From positions 1 through 46,545 of the forward strand of contig JABBOG010000030.1 in the NCBI GenBank assembly GCA_019351975.1: a stretch of 46,545 nt of DNA, given 5' to 3'. Source of the stretch: Acidobacteriota bacterium (lineage in GTDB: Bacteria > Acidobacteriota > Terriglobia > Terriglobales > Acidobacteriaceae). The position numbers and the translations under genes were made by a program. The notes beneath the pieces are model-generated. The model saw only the letters and a program-made list of their open reading frames with translations. It made no database searches and was not told the origin of the DNA. The number at the start of each line of letters is the position of its first letter. Positions within the stretch are counted from its first letter, which is position 1. Shown in pieces: positions 26,650 to 34,084 of the stretch.

Positions 26650-27324
26650 ATGGCGAATGGACGGTTTATAAGCTATCTCAGGGTCAGCACAGCGCAGCAA
26701 GGCGCGAGTGGTTTGGGGCTGGAAGCTCAACGTGCGGCGGTGGCGGCGCACCTGAATGGCGGGCGTTGGGAACTCGTACAAGAGTTTATGGAGACAGAGA
26801 GCGGTAAGCGTGCGGATCGCCCCGCGTTGGCGCAAGCTCTGCGCCTCTGCAAACAGAAGAAAGCCACACTCATCATCGCTAAACTAGATCGTCTCGCGCG
26901 TAACGTTCACTTCATCTCTGGCCTTATGGAGAGTGGAGTTGAGTTCATCGCGTGCGACATGCCAGCGGCAAACAAGTTCGTACTTCACATCATGGCCGCC
27001 GTTGCCGAGCAAGAAGCAGAGGCCATCTCAAAGCGCACGAAGGCAGCACTCCAGGCCGCCAAGGAACGCGGCAAAGTGTTGGGCGGGCGGCGCGTGTCTG
27101 TCGAGCGCTTCGCAGAGATAGGGGCAGAGGCGCGTGAGATGCGCTCTGAGAAAGCCAAAGACTTCGCGGCGGAGCTTCTACCTACCATCGAAGACATCAA
27201 AGCCAAGGGCGCAAAGACACTGAGGGATATAGCGGCGGCCTTGAACGAGACCGGCATACCTACGGCACGCGGCGGTGAATGGTCCGCTGTCCAGGTGCAA
27301 CGCATACTCGCACGCGCCGCGTGA
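26650..27324 (+). CDS. Serine recombinase (resolvase family)
   Basis: 224 residues. The N-terminal catalytic domain (about 1-140) shows ISYLRVSTAQQ with nucleophile Ser13, AKLDRLARNVHFISGLM, the catalytic Arg cluster, and AVAEQEAEAISKRTKAAL at the start of the long E helix. A C-terminal domain (about 145-224) ends with a recombinase-type helix-turn-helix (TLRDIAAALNETGIPTARGGEW). It is resolvase sized, not a large serine integrase. Its role beside the tyrosine integrase may be dimer resolution or inversion of a nearby segment. AAAGGA lies seven bases before the ATG; a hairpin overlaps that site. Confidence 0.93.
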   Translation: MANGRFISYLRVSTAQQGASGLGLEAQRAAVAAHLNGGRWELVQEFMETESGKRADRPALAQALRLCKQKKATLIIAKLDRLARNVHFISGLMESGVEFIACDMPAANKFVLHIMAAVAEQEAEAISKRTKAALQAAKERGKVLGGRRVSVERFAEIGAEAREMRSEKAKDFAAELLPTIEDIKAKGAKTLRDIAAALNETGIPTARGGEWSAVQVQRILARAA

Positions 27325-27357
27325 CTCCTCACTCCCCACGCATCCAGCGTTCTATCT

Positions 27358-27384
27358 GCCCTCGCTCTTGCGGGGGCTTTTCTT
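27358..27384 (+). terminator. Rho-independent terminator after the serine recombinase
   Basis: GCCCTCGC (27358-27365), TCTT loop, GCGGGGGC (27370-27377), then TTTTCTTTG. One T-G wobble in an 8-bp stem. Confidence 0.8.
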
Positions 27385-27446
27385 TGCGTTCGATGTCCTA
27401 ACATATTAGGACTGTGGAACTTAGTAGATGATATGGAGATGCGTAA

Positions 27447-27568
27447 ACCGTTCGGGCTTTCATCATGCGGTGCGGCGTGAGGCAGGAGCTACGGCCTAGC
27501 CGGACACGAACCGGGCCGTGATAGGACGGCACGAAAGCGGTACGACTGGAGATGTGAAGCCGAACGGT
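27447..27568. ncRNA. Candidate structured RNA
   Basis: ACCGTTCGG-CTT (27447-27459, one bulged G) pairs with AAG-CCGAACGGT (27557-27568). After a small internal loop CATC (27461-27464) pairs with GATG (27551-27554), giving a closing stem of about 16 bp. Inside, ACGGC (27491-27495) pairs with GCCGT (27515-27519) and CCGG (27500-27503) with CCGG (27511-27514) around an ACACGAA loop. No reverse transcriptase or other partner identifies a known class. The strand cannot be fixed, but the plus direction matches its neighbours. Confidence 0.45.
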
Positions 27569-27656
27569 GAAGCGGGATGTGGATGTAAGCGCAAAGTCAT
27601 GTGAGTTACAGCTAAACTTGTGGAGATTCAAATCTATTTCGATTAGGCGGTCAACT

Positions 27657-27902
27657 ATGGCATCAGTTCACCAAAACGTCATGCTACCAGGACGGCTGCG
27701 AGGTATGGGCCGAGAGGAGCAATGCACTGTGAGAGCTAAAAAAGTCTCACTGCCGGACACGAACCTTTATGAATACGTGAAACTCACGATTCACGACGAG
27801 CCTGCGGATTTGCCAAACGGCCCGTATACGGTCGCAATCGAGGGTCAATCTATTCCGGTAGAGCGGCATTTGGGAGCATGGATAAGCAGAACATTGCCGT
27901 GA
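27657..27902 (+). CDS. Small hypothetical protein (81 aa)
   Basis: Reads MASVHQNVMLPGRLRGMG, then VRAKKVSLPDTNLYEYVKLTI and an ending VEGQSIPVERHLGAW-type segment. The pattern suggests a small beta-rich fold, perhaps a PilZ-like or ligand-binding barrel, but similarity is too weak to name. No strong ribosome site; a 30-codon upstream extension in the same frame lacks one too. It is followed by an overlapping 51-residue frame. Confidence 0.5.
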   Translation: MASVHQNVMLPGRLRGMGREEQCTVRAKKVSLPDTNLYEYVKLTIHDEPADLPNGPYTVAIEGQSIPVERHLGAWISRTLP

Positions 27903-28033
27903 CCATTACCTTTCCTCGCAGAGTTAGCGTGGCACGTCGTCGTTGGTCAGGTACGGAAGAATGTACCGGAGATGCTTATGTGTTCAGTGTGACGACGTCA
28001 ACCGAAACTGCCACGCCTTGCCTTTGTTCTTGA
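27878..28033 (+). CDS. Possible small protein (51 aa) overlapping the previous gene
   Basis: The frame starts at ATG 27878 right after GGGAGC and reads MDKQNIAVTITFPRRVSVAR, then EECTGDAYVFSVTT, ending CLCS. Its start overlaps the end of the 81-residue gene by 25 bases, as in coupled pairs. Basic first half and beta-like pattern. Two Cys close to the C-terminus. Low certainty because of its size. Confidence 0.35.
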   Translation: MDKQNIAVTITFPRRVSVARRRWSGTEECTGDAYVFSVTTSTETATPCLCS

Positions 28034-28054
28034 CGTATCAGCCGCCAATCGCCG

Positions 28055-28747
28055 TCAGCTCTTGGGCTTTGTGCAAGACCGATATAAACCTAGCCCCAAG
28101 GGGGTGATATACACCAGTCCGAGCAAAGACATACCACCAAATCCAACGGCTTCGCCGATACAACCTGCTCGGCTCAGATTGCTAAGCGATATCTTCACAT
28201 CGTCAGAGGGCTCTCCGAGCGGGGTCTCCGAAGTTGTTCGTACCTGAGCATGGTCGGGCAGACTTGCAGTTTCGATTATAGGTGGGGACCTAAATGGCAG
28301 GTCTGAGTCTGAGAGTTTGCCGATCTTCGCTAGGATTTGAACATCAGTTGTCGTCAAGTCTTTGAGGATTTCGATATAGGCGGTGCGTAGTTCCATCCGG
28401 CTAGATGCGTCCGCAGCGTTCGCAAGCATCTGTGCCCAGATATCTTGAAGTTCCTCATCCTCCTCAAGTGTCGCGTATGTCAGTAGAGGGAGAGAGAATT
28501 TCACAGGAACCTTGCGTGTAAAGCCATCAATTCCTTGCTCCCGTAAAAACTTCTCAGCCTTACCGGTCACTTTGACGCGATTCTGCCAGCGACGGAACTT
28601 CATATTGTCTTCAGCGATGCCGAAGTACTCTTCTAGCGTACCGTCAAGATACTGCGTGAGCTTGCCCGCAAGGTCGACTAGCTTACCGCTCGTTACCGCG
28701 ACTTCCTTCGCTGCATCCGCCCCAGCTCGGATTGTCTCTTCGTTCAT
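28055..28747 (-). CDS. Abi-alpha (DUF4393-like) abortive-infection protein
   Basis: 230 residues from ATG 28747 (GAGGGA about nine bases upstream). The N-terminal helical part holds GADAAKEVAVTSGKLVDLAGKL. The signature block of the Abi-alpha family follows: FSLPLLTYATLEEDEELQDIWAQMLANAAD, read in parts as PLL-x-ATLEEDEELQDIWA and MLANAAD. Then come IEILKDLTTTDVQILAKI and a C-terminal winged-helix-like end (LSNLSRAGCIGE ... ITPLGLGLYRSCT). Abi-alpha proteins are implicated in phage resistance in Lactococcus (AbiL-type neighbourhoods) and occur widely on mobile elements. As cargo near the right end, it likely protects the lysogen from other phages. Mechanism unknown. Confidence 0.8.
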   Translation of the reverse strand: MNEETIRAGADAAKEVAVTSGKLVDLAGKLTQYLDGTLEEYFGIAEDNMKFRRWQNRVKVTGKAEKFLREQGIDGFTRKVPVKFSLPLLTYATLEEDEELQDIWAQMLANAADASSRMELRTAYIEILKDLTTTDVQILAKIGKLSDSDLPFRSPPIIETASLPDHAQVRTTSETPLGEPSDDVKISLSNLSRAGCIGEAVGFGGMSLLGLVYITPLGLGLYRSCTKPKS

Positions 28748-28928
28748 TGCTCCGTCCCTCACCCTCTACGCGGTAGTCTAGCGCGTTGTGCCAGCGTCGA
28801 GGTAGAGCGTGTTTGCGGCTGCCTTCTATGAATGGCCGAGAGCTGATGCCGTCAGGCGGATATTGGAATTGCTCGGAACAAGGTATAGGCTGGTCAGCAC
28901 AGCACAACATAGCGGTTGATGGAGACCC

Positions 28929-29510
28929 ATGAGCAAGATCGTTGGCGTTCTGTTTCCTTGGAGAAAGACATTCAAACGGTTGGAGCTTGAGGAGCGTTGG
29001 TGGCATCGTCTAGCCAGCGTCCTGTTCTTTGTCGTGCTCGCCGTCACACTGCTGTACTCATGGGTGATAGCCAACGATGCCCGAACCCCTGTTCACCCTG
29101 TCTTTGAAGGCATCACCAACTGGGCTCCCATCCCTATGGGTGCCACAGTCGACCCGGCTGATGTGATGCAGAATCATCAGCGTGCGGTTTCCAATTCAGA
29201 ACAGGAAGATACCTTCGACCAAGTTTCCCCGACAGCGCTGAAGCAGCTACCTGAGCTCACCAAAGACGTACAGATGCCAGACGGGACAACGGCAAGTTAT
29301 TCAGGAACCACATCGGATGCTGTAATCAAGGCAGACTGGCAGCACAGACTCGACATCGCCACACGCAAGGCTCTCATCCTTGGTCTTGTCACCGCCATTC
29401 TGGTGACTGTGGCGCTTAGCTATATGCTCCAGGCGAGCTATAGAGCGTTGTTGTACGTGATATACGGCGCGATGGCCAAGGCTGCCCCTGATAATCAGGC
29501 AGCGGGATGA
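28929..29510 (+). CDS. Two-TM protein divergent from the Abi-alpha gene
   Basis: 193 residues. A cytosolic N-terminus (MSKIVGVLFPWRKTFKRLELEER) leads to TM1 at about 27-48 (ASVLFFVVLAVTLLYSWVIA). A hydrophilic loop of about 95 residues follows (DARTPVHPVFEGITNWAP ... MPDGTTASYSGTTSD), then TM2 at about 146-170 (ALILGLVTAILVTVALSYML). GGAG lies five bases before the ATG. It is divergently arranged with the Abi-alpha gene, separated by 181 bases. A membrane effector or an exclusion protein is possible, but no family was recognised. Confidence 0.7.
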   Translation: MSKIVGVLFPWRKTFKRLELEERWWHRLASVLFFVVLAVTLLYSWVIANDARTPVHPVFEGITNWAPIPMGATVDPADVMQNHQRAVSNSEQEDTFDQVSPTALKQLPELTKDVQMPDGTTASYSGTTSDAVIKADWQHRLDIATRKALILGLVTAILVTVALSYMLQASYRALLYVIYGAMAKAAPDNQAAG

Positions 29511-29587
29511 AAGCGGGGACAGTATAGCTGATTCTCTTGCGCGTATTCAGTACGTCAGTAAAACAGAACATATAGACGGGAGAGAAG

Positions 29588-29755
29588 ATGTCACAAGACA
29601 GCATCAAATTAGAGCGACTGCTGGAGTGGGTTGCAAATGAGATGTACATCGCGCGTAAAGACAAGGAAGCATCCGACGGCGAAGCTCTGAAGGAATGGGA
29701 ATCGAGTCGAAAGCGTATAGAACGGAAGATCGAGGGTTTGCGGGAGGGGTTGTAG
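29588..29755 (+). CDS. Small charged helical protein (55 aa)
   Basis: Reads MSQDSIKLERLLEWVANEM, then YIARKDKEASDGEALKEW and ESSRKRIERKIEGLREGL. GGGAGAG lies three to four bases before ATG 29588. Amphipathic, Lys/Glu-rich, probably one long helical hairpin. It is the last gene before the right attachment site. Its promoter and partner are not visible. A minus-strand frame over the same place was judged a shadow. Confidence 0.6.
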   Translation: MSQDSIKLERLLEWVANEMYIARKDKEASDGEALKEWESSRKRIERKIEGLREGL

Positions 29756-29851
29756 CGTGGCGGCGGGATGGGAAGAGATTGGAGGGGAGTTGCTAGGGAG
29801 GATGGATCACGCTGATTGCCGTTCACGCCGCGTTGTGGTCGCGGTGTCAGC

Positions 29852-29884
29852 ATGGGTGCAAACGTAGGTGCAGTAAGGGTGCAA
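29852..29884 (+). repeat. Putative integrase arm sites, right
   Basis: Positions 29852-29873 repeat the 22-bp stretch at 12506-12527 with two substitutions, in the same orientation. A third GGGTGCAA core follows at 29877-29884. The group ends 83 bases before the attachment repeat. Confidence 0.6.
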
Positions 29885-29966
29885 TAAGCGCTGTGACGGG
29901 TTGTTTCCCGTTCTCTAACGCATAGGTAAATCATGCAAAGTTGCCCAGATTCTCACCGGGGCTGCT

Positions 29967-30016
29967 TTGGGGTGGGTGAGGTCGCTAGTTCGAATCTAGT
30001 CGTCCCGACCATTTTT
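29967..30016 (+). repeat. Right attachment repeat (50 bp)
   Basis: Exact copy of 12425-12474. It contains the displaced native 3' part of tRNA-Pro from the anticodon loop through CCA, and five T. The preceding bases (GCTGCT) do not restore a tRNA 5' half, so this is not a second tRNA gene. Confidence 0.97.
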
Positions 30017-30077
30017 CTCCGCTACATCGAACATTCAAACCAAAGCCCGCAAGCCCTTGCTCCGGGCCTCGTCTGCG

Positions 30078-32789
30078 CTACTTCGGCAGCGTCGCACTTC
30101 CCGTCACCTCAAACTTCGCCTCCTGCGACTGCATCGCTCCGCCCGGCTGTCCGCCGCCCAGCGAGACCACGTACTCGCCCGGCATCACCACCCGTTCGCC
30201 CTTCACATTCACCTGCCCCAGGCTGCGCGCATCCACCTTGAACCCAACCTGCATCGATTGCCCCGCCGCCAGGTGCACCCGCGTAAACCCTGCCAGCACC
30301 CGAATCGGCGTCTCATACCCCTTCGGCTGCGTCAGGTACAGCTCCACAACCTCATCGCCCGCGATCGTACCCGTATTCTTTACCTCGCCCTGCACCTGCA
30401 CCGCATCGCCTGCCTTCACCGGCGCGGTCGGCACCATCAGCTTGCTGTACGCGAAACTCGTATAGCTCAACCCATAGCCAAACGGAAACAGCGGCGTACC
30501 CGTGAAGTACCTGTACGTCCGCTCCTTCATCGAGTAATCCTCAAACGGCGGCACCTGGTCCAGCGATGCATAAAACGTCAGCGGCAGCCGCCCTGCTGGG
30601 TTGTTCTTCCCCGCCAGAGTCTCCGCAATCGCCGTCCCTCCAGCCTCGCCCGGATACCACGCCTCCAGGATCGCCTGCGCGTTCGCCGCCGCCCAGTTCA
30701 CCGCCAGGGCGCTGCCATTCTGCATCACCACAACCAGCGGCTTGCCCGTCGCTGCAAGCGCCTTCAGCATCGCCTCCTGCACCTCCGGCAGCTTGATCGA
30801 CGTGCGGTCTCCGCCGCTGAAACCATCCAGCTTCACCGGCATCTCTTCACCCTCCAACGACGGCGACAGTCCCACAAACGCCACCGTCACATCCGACCCC
30901 TTCGCCGCCGCTACCGCCTGCTCCAGCAGCGCCGCCGCCGGTGCCTGCCACGTCAGGTCAACGCCCGCGCTCCCCGTCCCGTGCACGTAGTCCAGCCGAA
31001 TCGCATGCAGCTTCGCATCGCTGAAGTTCACCGCCGTCTCGATCACCGCTCCGCGCTCGCCCGTCTTCTGATGGCTGCTGTCCAGCACCAGCTTCCCATC
31101 CAGATACAGCTTGAAACCCTCCGCGTTCTCGCACGCATAGCAGTAGTTCACCCGCACGCCCAGCTTGTACTCCCCAGCCGCTGGCGGCGTCAACGTCCCG
31201 CTCCACCGCACCGAATAGTTGTTCCGCTGCAGCCCTTCCACCGGCGCAAACTTGTCCCAGTTGAAGTTGATCGTCCGATCCACCCGCGTCACCACAGGCT
31301 TGCCCGTAAAGTCCATCGAGCTGAAGTACTCACCCGTCAGCCCGTCGCCACTCCCGCTCGCCGGATGCAGCGCCGTCCGCTCGATCGGCATCGCAAACCC
31401 CGCCACCAGGCTCGCTCCCTGCGCATACGCCACCTTCGCCGCGCTGAACTGCTTCTCCACACCCTCCAGCGGAAACACCGGCGACTGCGGCGGCCCGTTG
31501 TAGTTTCCCTGCAAGGACTGGATCAGCTCCGCCGTCGGCCCCACCACCGCAATCCTGCGGATTCCCGCCTTCAGCGGCAGCGTCCCGTTCTCATTCTTCA
31601 GCAGCACCATCGACTCCCGCGCCGCCTGCAGCGACATCTCCCTGTGCTCCGCCGAGTTCACCTCGCTCATCGGAATCCGTCCATACGCATAGCTCGACGG
31701 CGGATCGAACATCCCCAGCAGAAACCGCGCGCGAAACAGCCGCTTCACCGACGTATCCAGCTCCGCCTCCGTGATCAGTCCCTGATGTACCGCATCCACC
31801 AGCGCCGGAAACGCCTGCCCCTTCCCAAACCCGCACTCCAGGTCCGTTCCCGCCTTCACCGCATCCGCCGCCGCATGCGCCATGTCCGGAGCATAATGGT
31901 GCCCCGTGTTCACATCCGCCACCGCCGCGCAATCGCTCACCACATATCCCTTAAAGCCCCAGTCATCGCGCAGATGTTCCTGCAGCAGCATCTTGCTCGC
32001 GCACGCCGGCACACCATCCACCGCGTTATACGCGCACATCACCGACTCCGCATGCCCCTCCGTCACCGCCGCCCGAAACGCCGGCAGATACGTATCCGAC
32101 AAATCATGCGGCGTCACATCCACATTGAACCCATGCCGCAACGGCTCCGGCCCACTGTGCACGTCATAGTGCTTCGGCGTCGAAACCACGCGCAGAAAAT
32201 TCGGATCTTCCCCCTGCATCCCCGTTACAAATGCCACACCCATCCGCCCCGTCAGATACGGATCTTCCCCATACGTCTCCTGTCCGCGTCCCCACCGCGG
32301 ATCGCGAAAGATATTGATATTCGGCGCCCAGAACGTCAACCCGAAGAACATCTCGTGATCGCCCTCCCGCATCGCCTCGTCGTACTTCGCGCGCGCCTCC
32401 GTCGAGATCGTCTGCGCCATGTGATGCACCAGCGTCGAATCCCACGTCGCCGCCATCCCGATCACCTGCGGAAAGTTCGTCGCCACACCCGCAAACGCCA
32501 CACCATGCAGCCCTTCGTTCCACCAGTCGTACTTCGGCACATCCAGCCGCGGAATCGCAGGCGCATGGTCCCGCATCTGCTCCACCTTCTCCTCCAGCGT
32601 CATCCGCCCCACCAGATCGTCCACCCGCTGCTCCACCGGCAGCTTCGGATTCATATACGGTAGCGCCGCAATCTTGACCTTCGCCGCCTGCTGCGCGGGC
32701 TCCTGCGCCACGCCGCGCATCCCCATCAGCGGCAACAACAGCATCCCCGCCGCACATCCCATCACCCTCCGCACGCGCACATTCAACAT
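30078..32789 (-). CDS. Secreted GH3 beta-xylosidase/beta-glucosidase with PA14 insert
   Basis: 903 residues with a signal peptide (AAGMLLLPLMGMRGVAQ). The GH3 (beta/alpha)8 domain contains YDWWNEGLHGVA, DPRWGRGQETYGEDPYL, the KH pair in TPKHYDVHSGPE (Lys206-His207) and the nucleophile Asp286 in GYVVSDCAAV. The WWNEGLHG and VVSDC forms are closest to beta-xylosidase/arabinosidase-type members. The second alpha/beta sandwich domain is interrupted by a PA14 module (LTGEYFSSMDFTGKPV ... LYLDGKLVLDS), and a C-terminal fibronectin III-like domain ends the protein. It releases monosaccharides from plant xylan or glucan oligomers in the periplasm or outside. GGGAG precedes ATG 32789. Confidence 0.93.
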   Translation of the reverse strand: MLNVRVRRVMGCAAGMLLLPLMGMRGVAQEPAQQAAKVKIAALPYMNPKLPVEQRVDDLVGRMTLEEKVEQMRDHAPAIPRLDVPKYDWWNEGLHGVAFAGVATNFPQVIGMAATWDSTLVHHMAQTISTEARAKYDEAMREGDHEMFFGLTFWAPNINIFRDPRWGRGQETYGEDPYLTGRMGVAFVTGMQGEDPNFLRVVSTPKHYDVHSGPEPLRHGFNVDVTPHDLSDTYLPAFRAAVTEGHAESVMCAYNAVDGVPACASKMLLQEHLRDDWGFKGYVVSDCAAVADVNTGHHYAPDMAHAAADAVKAGTDLECGFGKGQAFPALVDAVHQGLITEAELDTSVKRLFRARFLLGMFDPPSSYAYGRIPMSEVNSAEHREMSLQAARESMVLLKNENGTLPLKAGIRRIAVVGPTAELIQSLQGNYNGPPQSPVFPLEGVEKQFSAAKVAYAQGASLVAGFAMPIERTALHPASGSGDGLTGEYFSSMDFTGKPVVTRVDRTINFNWDKFAPVEGLQRNNYSVRWSGTLTPPAAGEYKLGVRVNYCYACENAEGFKLYLDGKLVLDSSHQKTGERGAVIETAVNFSDAKLHAIRLDYVHGTGSAGVDLTWQAPAAALLEQAVAAAKGSDVTVAFVGLSPSLEGEEMPVKLDGFSGGDRTSIKLPEVQEAMLKALAATGKPLVVVMQNGSALAVNWAAANAQAILEAWYPGEAGGTAIAETLAGKNNPAGRLPLTFYASLDQVPPFEDYSMKERTYRYFTGTPLFPFGYGLSYTSFAYSKLMVPTAPVKAGDAVQVQGEVKNTGTIAGDEVVELYLTQPKGYETPIRVLAGFTRVHLAAGQSMQVGFKVDARSLGQVNVKGERVVMPGEYVVSLGGGQPGGAMQSQEAKFEVTGSATLPK

Positions 32790-32915
32790 AGTCTTCGCTC
32801 CCGCAAAACTGGCTCACATCTGGTGGGCAAATCTTACTACGGCTAAATCGATTTCGGCTGACCCATCCCCAGGCGCCCTTCGACCTCATCCCATCGGCCT
32901 CTGCGATAATGAAGT

Positions 32916-33968
32916 GTGTTCACACTTCGCCGTCTGGCCCCTCTCGTCTTCGCCGCAGCCCTCACCTCCCTCGGCTGCCATGCTCAAACCGCTCCTGCCT
33001 CCGCGCAGGGCAAGATTGTCGCTGGGCAGCCGCTGCCTGTCTCCGTGCAGCACCGTATCGAGGTCCTCCTCCGCCAGAAGGCCGAGCTCCCACCCGAGTC
33101 CGACGTCAGCGTCGGCCCGGCACAGCCCGCCGATATCCCCGGCTTCAGCACCGTCGCCGTCACCTTCTCCAGCGACGGCAAAACCTCCCACCCCGTCAAC
33201 TTCCTCGTCTCCGACGACGGCAAAACCGTCGCACAGTTCATCAAATACGACATCTCCGCCGACCCCCGCACGCTCGTCTCCTCCGCCGGTCGCCCCGCTC
33301 GCGGCGGACCGCCCTCCGCACCCGTCACCATCGTCAACTTCGACGACCTCGAGTGCCCCTTCTGCGCCCGCTTCCACGCCAGCATCTTCCCCGCCATCAC
33401 CCAGCGCTACGGCAACAAGGTCCGTATCGTCTACGAAGAGTTCCCCCTCGACAACATTCATCCCTGGGCCATGCACGCCGCCGTAGACGTTGAATGTATG
33501 GCCGCGCAGTCGCCCACCGGCTACTGGAATCTCGTCGACTACATCCACGCCCACGCCTCCGACATCGGCTCCGATCCCGCCGCCTCCGGCCCCGCGCAGC
33601 CCAACAAACCCCAGCACAGCCTCGACCGCGCCGACGCCCAGCTCGATAAGCTCACCCAGGACCAGGGCACCGAGCAGAAGGTCGATGAGACTAAACTCAA
33701 CGCTTGCATCGCCAAGCAGGACACCTCCGCCATTCAGGCCTCCAAGCAGGTCGGCAACGCACTCAACATCGACGCCACGCCCACCTTCTTTATCAACGGT
33801 GCCAAGTACGACGGTGCCGTCTCACTCAACTTCATCTTCTCGCAGATCGACGCTGCCCTCCGCGCCGAAAACATCACCCCGCCGCCACCCTACGTAGCGC
33901 CCACAACCCCCGCAACGACGGCACCCGCAACAGCATCTTCCGCTGCCGCACCCTCGCCCACGCGGTAA
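32916..33968 (+). CDS. DsbA-family thioredoxin-fold protein
   Basis: 350 residues. Signal sequence LVFAAALTSLGCHAQ with a possible lipidation Cys21. A first domain of about 100 residues (VQHRIEVLLRQKAELPPESDV) precedes the thioredoxin fold, which has VTIVNFDDLECPFCARFH with Cys147-Pro-Phe-Cys150. Its cis-Pro segment is INIDATPTFFINGAKYDGA-like (ATPTFFINGA). A Pro/Ala/Thr-rich tail ends it. DsbA-like proteins with the CPxC motif oxidise or isomerise disulfides of exported proteins. The start is GTG 32916; ATG 32909 is in another frame. It is divergent from the GH3 gene. Confidence 0.88.
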   Translation: MFTLRRLAPLVFAAALTSLGCHAQTAPASAQGKIVAGQPLPVSVQHRIEVLLRQKAELPPESDVSVGPAQPADIPGFSTVAVTFSSDGKTSHPVNFLVSDDGKTVAQFIKYDISADPRTLVSSAGRPARGGPPSAPVTIVNFDDLECPFCARFHASIFPAITQRYGNKVRIVYEEFPLDNIHPWAMHAAVDVECMAAQSPTGYWNLVDYIHAHASDIGSDPAASGPAQPNKPQHSLDRADAQLDKLTQDQGTEQKVDETKLNACIAKQDTSAIQASKQVGNALNIDATPTFFINGAKYDGAVSLNFIFSQIDAALRAENITPPPPYVAPTTPATTAPATASSAAAPSPTR

Positions 33969-34084
33969 TCAACCCCCTTCACCACCCATGCCCGCCCCGT
34001 TTACTGTGGCGGGCATCGCTGCGTCCGGGTTACTCTGTCTTACAACCGACGCTTCGCACCCCACGCCGCAGGAGCCCTCACCCG

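Larger units (their letters stand above)
27325..27656. other. 332-bp gene-free stretch with terminator, palindrome and structured RNA candidate
   Basis: No convincing protein frame on either strand. In order it holds the recombinase terminator, the perfect palindrome GTCCTAA-CATA-TTAGGAC (27395-27412), and a 122-nt segment closed by a long inverted repeat. About 90 bases without clear features then lead to the next gene. Confidence 0.6.
12425..30016. mobile_element. Integrated prophage-like or satellite element in tRNA-Pro
   Basis: A perfect 50-bp direct repeat marks both ends and lies in the tRNA-Pro 3' half at the left. A tyrosine integrase is adjacent to the left repeat. The interior carries phage-like regulatory and virion-type genes, a serine recombinase and an Abi-alpha protein. 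Base composition and codon use are visibly less GC/C3-rich than in the flanks, and many genes overlap by 4 bases. No terminase, portal, capsid, protease or tail-tube gene was found, so it is either a remnant or a satellite. Confidence 0.95.

Noticed and set aside
27447-27568. Group II intron domain 5/6 or retron RNA
   Set aside because: Neither strand shows the AGC triad with a GAAA-capped D5 stem, and there is no reverse transcriptase in the element.
29416-29934. Minus-strand frame of 172 codons near the right end
   Set aside because: It lies opposite the end of the two-TM gene and the 55-residue gene, both of which have ribosome sites. Its composition (Ser/Pro/Arg) is that of a shadow.
29967-30016. 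A second tRNA-Pro gene
   Set aside because: Only the part from the anticodon loop to CCA is present; the acceptor 5' strand and D arm are absent. It is the attachment-site copy.
30057-32663. Very long plus-strand open frame (868 codons) antisense to the GH3 gene
   Set aside because: It is an Arg/His/Pro/Leu-rich shadow caused by high GC; the minus strand encodes a full GH3 enzyme with all motifs. The same holds for the long frames opposite ligA, serA, the MutS-like gene, the gluzincin-like gene and zwf.
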